Assembly: GCA_040902445.1 (NCBI GenBank) | Contig: JBBDXJ010000206.1 | Span: forward strand, 1-22,666 | Source of the DNA: Chryseosolibacter sp040902445 | GTDB lineage: Bacteria > Bacteroidota > Bacteroidia > Cytophagales > Cyclobacteriaceae | Length of the DNA stretch: 22,666 nt | Direction of reading: 5' to 3' | Shown: in pieces, positions 7,065 to 13,954 of the stretch | How positions within the stretch are numbered: position 1 is the first letter of the stretch | Layout: each line of letters starts with the position of its first letter | Translations under genes and position numbers: made by a program | Notes under the pieces: model-generated | Database searches by the model: none | Told to the model about the DNA's origin: nothing | Seen by the model: only the letters and a program-made list of their open reading frames with translations

Positions 7065-8960
7065 ATGAATCCCGACAATCTTCAAATCCGCGGCAACCTC
7101 AAAGACACCTATCGCGACGTATACACAGACGATGCGCTGGCCACCTTGTCTGCATTATCACATTTTAACTCCACGGTGAAAGAGGTGATGGAGGAGCGTA
7201 CCAGGAGGAGGGCAGTGCGCCAGAAAAATAAGGAAACCATAAAATTCCTGGATCCCGCGAGTTTGATCCCGCGAACTAAAATAAAAGTGCAGGACGCGCG
7301 CGACGGAAAATTTGAAGGATCGGTAATTCCCCGTGATTTACTACGTCAATGGATACAGGGTACCGGCCCCGCAGCAAAACCGAATGCCACAGTTGAAAGT
7401 GGCATCCGTAATGTAGCCTACGCGTTATTGTCGGGAGCGGATGGATGGATGTTTGACGGCGAAGATGCCCTGGGCCAGATCAACACCATGTCATTGGACA
7501 ACCAGCGCAACCTGAAACTTGCCATCCAACAGGATACGGTTTTTTTAAAGGTAGCAGAACAGGTTGCCGGAGAAATGAACCGCTGGTCGATGGATTTTTT
7601 CGGACGAAAGATTGTCACGGACTGGAAAGAGCAACTTAAGTTCACCACAAAAATTTTCCGCGCCCGCGGCCTTCACCTCGACGATCGCCACATCCGGACC
7701 CGGAGCGGCGTCGCCATGGCAGCGTCTCTTGTGGATATGACCCTGTATGTGGTCAATAATTATCAGGCTTTAATGAAGCAAGGGTCGTCCATCGTACTGT
7801 ATCTTCCTAAAATACAAACAGCGGAAGAAGCAGCGGTTTGGAATGATATGCTCCATGGTCTGGAGAAACATCTGAAACTTCCCGAAGGAACGATCAAAGT
7901 ATACGTTCTCGTAGAACAACTCGAAGCAACGCACCAGCTGATGGAAATACGCGCAGCGCTGGGAAAACATTTTGTCGGATACAACACAGGTAGATGGGAT
8001 TACATCAACAGTGCGTCTGATGCTATGGCGTGGGATCCTGGCTTTATTAATCCTGACATAGAAGCCGTGGTGATGACCTACGGATATATGCGCCATTACG
8101 AGAACAGGGTGCGATGTGCGGTCAATACTCCTGATGTCAGCGGAAACTTTGCCCTCTGGCAAGGTGGTATGGAACCGAATATTCCAGTTGGCTCGACCGA
8201 AGGTGTTTCAGCAAGCATGAAAAAGGCGCTGGCCGGGGCGGAACGCGAACAACGCGAAGGCGCGAGCGGCAAGTGGGTGGCCCATTGGAAAATGGTGCAC
8301 ATCGTAAGACCCGTATGGGAAAAAATCGGAGAACCAAATCAACTTGGACGAAAGTTTCCAAAACTGTCTTATGACCAAAAGGCTGCAGATGACCTGGTAC
8401 TCATCGAACCGGCTCCCACCACGATCCGCGGCGCCCGCAACCTTTTAAGTGTCGCCCTGCAATATGGCAATGCCTTTGGCCAGGGCATGCAGGCGGCAGC
8501 ACTTAAACCCGCCGACTTTTTTGGCAACGACGATATTTTGTATCTCATGGAGGATATGGCCACCGGCGAGATCAGGTTGAGTATCCTGTGGGAATGGATT
8601 CACAAACGCGCAGTCATTACACACGACGACCCCGAAACCGGAATTAAAGCGGGCGATGTCTTTTCCGGGACGATCTTCAAAAAATTACTGGAAGAGGAAT
8701 ACTCAAAACTGCTAAAAGCAAATAATAAGGACGTATACGATGAATCGAAAACCACAACACTGCCTATTTCCAAAGAGATCGTTTCAGTATACGTCTTAAA
8801 TGAAACGAAGCTACCATGGTTTATCGACCTGTTGAACATCAATCTTGACAATTTCAACCTCGAAGTCGCAAAAAAGAGAATAAAAATGTATGGAGAAGCT
8901 TTTAAGACCAAGGGCACCCGTATCACAGAAAATCTCGATTTTGTACCCATCGGTCCGTGA
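7065..8960 (+). CDS. Divergent malate synthase (AceB-like)
   Basis: This 631-aa protein condenses glyoxylate with acetyl-CoA to malate, judged by conserved active-site blocks. These are YVLVEQLEATHQLMEI (E284, Mg ligand), VGYNTGRWDYI (R310, D313) and YLMEDMATGEIRLSILWEWIH, which matches the MEDAATAEIS motif with the probable catalytic base at D497. Ordinary AceB is ~530-550 aa. Here there are ~80 extra residues, and the segment that normally reads CH-x-RG-x-x-A-x-GGMAA instead reads RCAVNTPDVSGNFALWQGGMEPNIP (350-374, split here only for description). It is therefore not a close AceB relative, and I leave the symbol blank. No isocitrate lyase is in the window. It closes the lut block, and a TGCCAT/ATGGCA hairpin lies 31 bases after the stop. 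Confidence 0.85.
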   Translation: MNPDNLQIRGNLKDTYRDVYTDDALATLSALSHFNSTVKEVMEERTRRRAVRQKNKETIKFLDPASLIPRTKIKVQDARDGKFEGSVIPRDLLRQWIQGTGPAAKPNATVESGIRNVAYALLSGADGWMFDGEDALGQINTMSLDNQRNLKLAIQQDTVFLKVAEQVAGEMNRWSMDFFGRKIVTDWKEQLKFTTKIFRARGLHLDDRHIRTRSGVAMAASLVDMTLYVVNNYQALMKQGSSIVLYLPKIQTAEEAAVWNDMLHGLEKHLKLPEGTIKVYVLVEQLEATHQLMEIRAALGKHFVGYNTGRWDYINSASDAMAWDPGFINPDIEAVVMTYGYMRHYENRVRCAVNTPDVSGNFALWQGGMEPNIPVGSTEGVSASMKKALAGAEREQREGASGKWVAHWKMVHIVRPVWEKIGEPNQLGRKFPKLSYDQKAADDLVLIEPAPTTIRGARNLLSVALQYGNAFGQGMQAAALKPADFFGNDDILYLMEDMATGEIRLSILWEWIHKRAVITHDDPETGIKAGDVFSGTIFKKLLEEEYSKLLKANNKDVYDESKTTTLPISKEIVSVYVLNETKLPWFIDLLNINLDNFNLEVAKKRIKMYGEAFKTKGTRITENLDFVPIGP

Positions 8961-8990
8961 GGGAGTGGCGCAGGCAAATCTCGCGTTAAT

Positions 8991-9008
8991 TGCCATGTTC
9001 TTATGGCA
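8991..9008 (+). terminator. Weak hairpin after malate synthase, possible terminator
   Basis: TGCCAT and ATGGCA form a 6-bp stem with a 6-base loop, 31 bases after the malate synthase stop. No T-run follows, so an intrinsic terminator is only possible, not shown. Confidence 0.25.
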
Positions 9009-9070
9009 TTAAAAGAATCGTTGTGAGTACTTTGATAATTTTTGTATAAATAGACAAATAGTATAGATCG

Positions 9071-9090
9071 GACCGGTAATAAGGCCGGTC
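9071..9090 (+). promoter_or_regulatory. GC-rich hairpin in the sulfatase leader
   Basis: GACCGG and CCGGTC form a 6-bp stem with an 8-base loop. It ends 15 bases before the sulfatase ATG and is followed by AT-rich sequence with a six-T run (9097-9102). It could be a leader hairpin affecting sulfatase translation or a weak terminator for the upstream block. A poor promoter-like pair (TTTG ending near 9044, TAGATCGG about 19 bases later) lies just ahead. Confidence 0.3.
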
Positions 9091-9105
9091 ATAAAATTTT
9101 TTCAT

Positions 9106-10542
9106 ATGGATGCGTGCGGTAAGCTAAAATTGAAATTTAAGATCGCCATTTATTCAGTCAGGATACTCTTCATAATTTGCGTTCTGAAATATCAGGTGGC
9201 GCAGGGCCAGGCGGATAAGGCTGCGGTAAATTTCATCATTATCTTTACTGATGATCAGGGTTATGGCGACTTGGGATGTTATGGCCACCCGACTCTTAAA
9301 ACCCCGAACCTGGATAAAATGGCGGCAGAAGGGCAGCGCTGGACAAGTTTTTATTCCGCAGCAAATGTGTGTACACCCTCAAGAGCGGGGCTGCTCACGG
9401 GTCGTCTGCCGATAAGAAGTGGAATGTGTAGTAATCACAGACGCGTCTTATTTCCCGATTCGGACGGAGGTCTTCCGCAAAGTGAAAATACTATTGCAAA
9501 ACTTTTAAAGGGCGCAGGTTATCGCACCGCTGCGATTGGTAAGTGGCATTTGGGACACCTTCCACAATATTTACCCACAAAACATGGTTTTGATTCCTAT
9601 TACGGAATTCCTTACAGCAATGATATGAACAGGGTGAGCGCCATGCAGATCCGCGACTCGATCATGAATCCCAAAGCCGAATATTTTCAGGTTCCACTCA
9701 TGCGCAATGAGGAAATCATCGAAAAACCTGCTGACCAAAATACTATAACCAAACGTTATACCGAGGAAGCAGTTAAATTTATATCGGAAAATAAAAAGAA
9801 ACCATTTTTCCTCTACCTCGCCCATTCCCTTCCACACGTCCCGCTTTTTGTTTCGGAAAATTTTAGAGGCAAAAGTGAAAGAGGCCTTTACGGAGATGTC
9901 ATTGAAGAAATAGACTGGAGTGTTGGTCAAATCCTCAATACATTAAAGAAAGAAAAACTGGATAAAAAAACTGTAGTGATATTCACTTCCGATAATGGGC
10001 CCTGGATTATCTACGATGAACACGGAGGTAGCGCCGGACCTTTGTATGGTGCAAAAGGCACCGGTTACGAGGGCGGGCAGCGTGTGCCTGCTATTTTCTG
10101 GGCCCCTGGAAAAATAGAACCCGGGGTAGTATCCGCAATAGGAAGCACACTTGATCTTTTTCCCACCATTGCAAAAATGACCGGGGTTTCTACACCGTCC
10201 GATAGGCAATACGATGGATACGACTTAACCTCCACACTGCGGGGTGGAACCGGATCACCTCGAAATGAAATGTTCTTTTATCACGGCACACGAATATTTG
10301 CGGCGCGTAAAGGAGACTTCAAACTTTATTTTTATGAGAACAATCCCGCGGGTTATCCGGAGAGGATGAACAAATTAGATACGGTCCGGTTGTTTAATTT
10401 ACAACATGATCCGTCGGAGAAATATGATGTGGCTGACAAACACCCCGAAGTGATCGAAGAAATTGAAGCCCTTGTACGGCAGCACCAGGCCACAGTTGAT
10501 CCGGTGGAAAGTCAACTGGAAAAAAAGATTGCCACCAAATGA
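9106..10542 (+). CDS. Secreted type I (S1) sulfatase
   Basis: This 478-aa enzyme should hydrolyse sulfate esters, likely on a sugar. The N-terminus has a basic region and a hydrophobic segment (residues ~11-33, ending near VAQGQA), so it is probably exported to the periplasm. The alkaline-phosphatase-like fold is clear: FTDDQGYGDLGCYG (D49, D50 metal ligands); the sulfatase signature CTPSR at C89-R93, where C89 would become formylglycine; GKWHLGH (K148, H150); AHSLPHVP (H246); FTSDNGPW (D298, N299) and K319. All catalytic residues seem present. Formylglycine needs a maturase (anSME-type), which is not in the window. No SusC/SusD pair is near. The hprA-like gene starts 6 bases after the stop, so the two are very likely co-transcribed. 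Confidence 0.92.
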   Translation: MDACGKLKLKFKIAIYSVRILFIICVLKYQVAQGQADKAAVNFIIIFTDDQGYGDLGCYGHPTLKTPNLDKMAAEGQRWTSFYSAANVCTPSRAGLLTGRLPIRSGMCSNHRRVLFPDSDGGLPQSENTIAKLLKGAGYRTAAIGKWHLGHLPQYLPTKHGFDSYYGIPYSNDMNRVSAMQIRDSIMNPKAEYFQVPLMRNEEIIEKPADQNTITKRYTEEAVKFISENKKKPFFLYLAHSLPHVPLFVSENFRGKSERGLYGDVIEEIDWSVGQILNTLKKEKLDKKTVVIFTSDNGPWIIYDEHGGSAGPLYGAKGTGYEGGQRVPAIFWAPGKIEPGVVSAIGSTLDLFPTIAKMTGVSTPSDRQYDGYDLTSTLRGGTGSPRNEMFFYHGTRIFAARKGDFKLYFYENNPAGYPERMNKLDTVRLFNLQHDPSEKYDVADKHPEVIEEIEALVRQHQATVDPVESQLEKKIATK

Positions 10543-10548
10543 CATCAG

Positions 10549-11505
10549 ATGAAGATAGTTGTACTAGATGGCCACGCATTGAACCCGGGCGACCTTACCT
10601 GGGATGGTCTAAAAGAATTTGGCGAAGTCACCGTTCACGACAGAACATCACCTGGTGATATTCTGGAGCGCGCAGCTAATGCAGAGGTTTTATTTACTAA
10701 CAAAACACCGATAAGAGAAGAGATAATCAACCGGCTTTCGCGCTTGAAATTCATCGGCGTACTTGCAACGGGATATAATATTGTGGATGTCGCGGCAGCG
10801 GGAAAAAATGGGATCATCGTAAGCAACATTCCTGCTTACGGAACGTACTCCGTCGCACAACTCGCGTTTGCCCTATTGCTCGAGCTTTGCCATCATGTAC
10901 AAAGACACAGCGACTCTGCGCGAGAGGGTAAGTGGGCAAACTCAAAAGATTGGTGCTATTGGGATTTTCCGCTCATTGAGCTTGCTGGAAAGACAATGGG
11001 AATAATTGGTTTTGGAAGTATCGGAAAAAAGGTAGGCGATATGGCGACTTCGTTTGGGATGGACATAATTGGCGCAGCAAGAACCCGAAGCGATCAATCA
11101 CACCGGAAAAATTTCAGATGGGTAGAGATTCCAGAAGTTTTGGAAAAGTCGGATGTAGTGAGTTTGCACTGTCCATTAACCCCCGAAACAAAAGGATTGA
11201 TCAATTCCCACAGTTTGCGAAGCATGAAGCGCAGCGCGCTTTTGTTAAATACTTCCCGCGGACCGTTAATTGTCGATGAAGATCTTGCCGATGCGCTTAA
11301 CAAAGGTGTGATCGTAGGTGCGGGTATCGATGTACTTTCCGTGGAACCCCCGCCAAAAGATAACCCTCTTTTTAACGCAAAGAATTGTATCATCACGCCG
11401 CATATTGCCTGGGCGACCAGGGAAGCAAGAGAGCGCTTAATGAAAATGGCGGTTAATAACCTTGGAGCGTTTTTATCCGGCATGCCGGTGAATGTAGTGA
11501 GTTGA
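10549..11505 (+). CDS. hprA: D-2-hydroxyacid dehydrogenase, glycerate dehydrogenase (HprA)-like
   Basis: This 318-aa NAD(P)-dependent dehydrogenase reduces hydroxypyruvate to D-glycerate, and probably glyoxylate to glycolate. It has the usual two-domain layout: a flavodoxin-like catalytic domain (1-~100 and ~290-318) around a Rossmann domain with GIIGFGSIGKKVG (GxGxxG at 154-159). The catalytic triad is R237 (LNTSRGPLIVDE), E266 (DVLSVEPPP) and H285. The His context CIITPHIAWATREARERL is characteristic of glycerate dehydrogenases rather than lactate or phosphoglycerate dehydrogenases. It lies 6 bases after the sulfatase stop. The sub-family call is strong; the physiological direction and substrate are inferred. 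Confidence 0.88.
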   Translation: MKIVVLDGHALNPGDLTWDGLKEFGEVTVHDRTSPGDILERAANAEVLFTNKTPIREEIINRLSRLKFIGVLATGYNIVDVAAAGKNGIIVSNIPAYGTYSVAQLAFALLLELCHHVQRHSDSAREGKWANSKDWCYWDFPLIELAGKTMGIIGFGSIGKKVGDMATSFGMDIIGAARTRSDQSHRKNFRWVEIPEVLEKSDVVSLHCPLTPETKGLINSHSLRSMKRSALLLNTSRGPLIVDEDLADALNKGVIVGAGIDVLSVEPPPKDNPLFNAKNCIITPHIAWATREARERLMKMAVNNLGAFLSGMPVNVVS

Positions 11506-11512
11506 GCAATAC

Positions 11513-11529
11513 ACCTGGCCTTACCGGGT
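11513..11529. terminator. Hairpin between convergent genes, possible two-way terminator
   Basis: ACCTGG and CCGGGT pair (one G-T wobble) around a 5-base loop in the 27-base gap between the hprA-like gene and the convergent lipoprotein gene. The site suits a shared terminator, but there is no clear T-run on either side. Confidence 0.35.
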
Positions 11530-11532
11530 CAA

Positions 11533-12162
11533 TTAAATTCCCTGGCACTCCCATTTATTGATTACAGCGTCCTGGCCAGGAACTTTCCGGATGATATGTC
11601 GGGCTACTATTCTGCTCCCGTCCGTTTGGTTTTCAAACACCAATGTGCCCTGATGTATCACGATATCGCTTTCGGATAAGCTTGCACCCAGATTGAGACT
11701 TCCACTGGAAAGGACTGCGTCTTTTATTGCAAACATTTCTGCTCCTCCAACGACGTCATATTCAGTACCTGACGTGGTACCTATAGCCGTCAAACCTCTT
11801 GTGTTAAAAGAACGACTGTAATGTATTACACCTTCTGCATCAGTGGTTGTAGTGACTCTATTTTGAATGGTGCCTGTAAAAGTAATATTTTCACCATAGC
11901 AATAGGCGATCATCGCTGTGGCGGTAAATTGAACTTCTGTAATGGATGTGCCCGATGAAGCCCGTAATCCCGCCAGAGCTTCCCCTTGGTCTTTTTGGGA
12001 TGCTAAACTTGCCCCTGGCGAAGCCAGAGGTTCCTGTGAAAGTTCTTCTAAATCACTTTCGTTGCAAGATACAAGGCTGAACATTAAAGCTGCACCTATT
12101 AAAAACATTTTACTGCATTCTTTCAAACCGGGTGGAAAACTTGTAGCATTATGATTTTTCAT
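11533..12162 (-). CDS. Unidentified lipoprotein
   Basis: I do not recognise this 209-aa protein. It has an n-region with two lysines, a hydrophobic segment (MFLIGAALMFSLVSC) and a lipobox ending at C33, so it should be a lipoprotein. After cleavage comes a flexible Ser/Ala/Glu/Gln-rich linker (~34-72). A Thr- and Gly-rich beta-type domain follows (~73-209), with matched edge strands such as ITFTGTIQNRVTTTT and GTLVFENQTDGSRIVARHI. Two cysteines in the mature domain (in IAYCYGEN and at the end in KWECQG) could form a disulfide. A later in-frame Met at residue 19 would remove the positive n-region, so the first Met is preferred. It is divergent from the cytochrome-sugar dehydrogenase gene across ~160 bases and convergent with the hprA-like gene. 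Confidence 0.75.
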   Translation of the reverse strand: MKNHNATSFPPGLKECSKMFLIGAALMFSLVSCNESDLEELSQEPLASPGASLASQKDQGEALAGLRASSGTSITEVQFTATAMIAYCYGENITFTGTIQNRVTTTTDAEGVIHYSRSFNTRGLTAIGTTSGTEYDVVGGAEMFAIKDAVLSSGSLNLGASLSESDIVIHQGTLVFENQTDGSRIVARHIIRKVPGQDAVINKWECQGI

Positions 12163-12321
12163 AAAATTTGTTGTTTATGTAAGCTACCTATTAAACTTAA
12201 AGGATTATCATTTATCAAGCGAAATAAAAAGGTTTGCGCCTGCTTTAATTGACCGTAAGCTGGTATGATTGTTGGAGAAATTGTTTATAGAACTCATCTT
12301 TCGTCACCAAAATTCTCACCA

Positions 12322-13734
12322 ATGAAAAAGAGTCTGTCTTTAGTCTTTGCAGTGTTTTTGTTATTTCCGCTGGTTGGCGTGTTTGCCCAACAGGGGGAAA
12401 CCATTTACAAAACGTATTGTGCAGGTTGTCACGGCAGTCAAATGCAGGGAAACACCGCCAGTAAGCTGATCAAGACAGACTGGCTATATGGCAGGGGAAA
12501 AGGGGCAATAGTCCGCAATATTCGGTTCGGCATTGCGACAACTGAAATGATTGCATGGGGCACGGTTTTGAAAAAAGAAGAGATCAATGCAGTGGCTGAT
12601 TATATTGTTGCATCTCAGGTAGTGCCACCGAATGCCATTCGCACTATTCCGAAAAAACTTACAACACGGGATTATAGTCTTAAGGTCGAAGAGTTAATCG
12701 CCACTGGACTGAATACACCATGGGGCATTGAATTTGTCGATGCTCGCCGGGCTCTGATCACGGAAAGGAGCGGTAGTATACGATGGATGGTGGATGGCAA
12801 ATTGGACGCCCGCCGTGTACTCGGCTTGCCAAAAACTTATTCCCAAAATACGACAGGCGGCTATATGGATATAGTCATCGACCCGGACTATACTAAAAAC
12901 GCGTGGGTTTATCTTGCGTACAGCCAGACCGATGGGGACCCTGCCGACAAGAATGCAAGGGGAATGACAAAAGTTGTACGGGGCCAGATCATCGATGATC
13001 GATGGACGAATGAACAGACATTATTTGAAGTCCAGGATTCTTTAAAAATTCCCGGAGGCAATCGCTGGGGATGCCGGTTTTTGTTCGATGAAAAAGGTTA
13101 TCTCTACTTCACTATCGGCGATATGGCCAGGGCCATGGACTCACAGAATCCAGGTAAACCTACTGGTAAAATATTCCGCGTTCATCCGGATGGCTCAATA
13201 CCCAAAGACAATCCGTTTGTAGGAGAAAAAGGAGCGCTGGCAGCCATTTTCACCATTGGCAACCGCAATGTTCAGGGCCTTGCCCGCCATCCTGTTACGG
13301 GCGAGATATGGGCCACGGAACACGGCCCGATGGGAGGAGACGAACTGAATATTATAAAGAAAGGGTCGAACTACGGATGGCCGCTCGTAACTTACGGCGT
13401 TGACTACACCGGTGAAATTGTTTCAAATGAAAATGAGAAACCAGGTATGGAGCCACCGGTCCTTGAATGGACACCATCCATTGCTGTGTGTCCGGCTGAA
13501 TTCGTCTCCGGAAACCGGTTTTCAAAATGGAAAAACAATCTGCTGGTAGGAGCGCTGGCTTTTGAAGAGATACGCAGGGTTGTTATTGAGAACAATAAAG
13601 TGACCGAGCAGGAAATGATCTTAAAGGGTGTCGGACGAGTCAGAGATTTAAAACTTGGTCCGGATGGAGCGCTGTACGTTCTGTTAAACAATCCGGATAT
13701 GGTTCTTCGAATAAGCCCTGAAAAAGAACCTTGA
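12322..13734 (+). CDS. Secreted cytochrome c - PQQ-type sugar dehydrogenase fusion
   Basis: I start it at ATG 12322 (470 aa) because this gives a clean signal peptide (MKKSLSLVFAVFLLFPLVGVFAQ). The frame is open back to 12265 without signal character. Residues 25-100 form a cytochrome c domain with CAGCH (C33, C36, H37). Residues ~115-470 form a GDH/aldose-dehydrogenase-like beta-propeller: NTPWGIEFVD, GYLYFTIGDMARA, GNRNVQGLARHP (R315, equivalent to Arg228 of soluble glucose dehydrogenase), ATEHGPMGGDELN and GSNYGWPLVTYG. Family members oxidise aldoses with PQQ and here could hand electrons straight to the fused heme. The position of the catalytic base His144 in soluble glucose dehydrogenase appears to be R248 (GNRWGCRFLF), so normal activity is uncertain. 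It may be a changed enzyme or a binding protein. Confidence 0.88.
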   Translation: MKKSLSLVFAVFLLFPLVGVFAQQGETIYKTYCAGCHGSQMQGNTASKLIKTDWLYGRGKGAIVRNIRFGIATTEMIAWGTVLKKEEINAVADYIVASQVVPPNAIRTIPKKLTTRDYSLKVEELIATGLNTPWGIEFVDARRALITERSGSIRWMVDGKLDARRVLGLPKTYSQNTTGGYMDIVIDPDYTKNAWVYLAYSQTDGDPADKNARGMTKVVRGQIIDDRWTNEQTLFEVQDSLKIPGGNRWGCRFLFDEKGYLYFTIGDMARAMDSQNPGKPTGKIFRVHPDGSIPKDNPFVGEKGALAAIFTIGNRNVQGLARHPVTGEIWATEHGPMGGDELNIIKKGSNYGWPLVTYGVDYTGEIVSNENEKPGMEPPVLEWTPSIAVCPAEFVSGNRFSKWKNNLLVGALAFEEIRRVVIENNKVTEQEMILKGVGRVRDLKLGPDGALYVLLNNPDMVLRISPEKEP

Positions 13735-13755
13735 TTCCAGTGTCTTATTTATAAG

Positions 13756-13873
13756 CTATTGTTGCCCGATGGTCTGGCCAATGGCGTTATTGGTGTTGAT
13801 TTGAATCCTACCTTCTTGGCCCATTTGTCAAAGTCATGAAAATGTCTGTTCCGGTTTGATTGTTCAACGCCAT
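13756..13873 (-). pseudogene. Possible decayed gene end between convergent genes
   Basis: On the - strand, ATG at 13873 opens a short frame reading MALNNQTGTDIFMTLTNG, which ends at a stop. Moving to the neighbouring frame at that point continues as QEGRIQINTNNAIGQTIGQQ to a stop at 13756. The two pieces together look like the end of a Thr/Asn-rich secreted protein with one frameshift. No longer homologous frame is visible upstream, because the CHAT gene end adjoins. This may be chance. Confidence 0.2.
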
Positions 13874-13954
13874 GTTCCTCAAACTTCAGGAGAAGGGTTC
13901 TCCGATTCTTGCAATGTATTCGGTATTGTATATTCGCAATCGTTATCCAGACCT

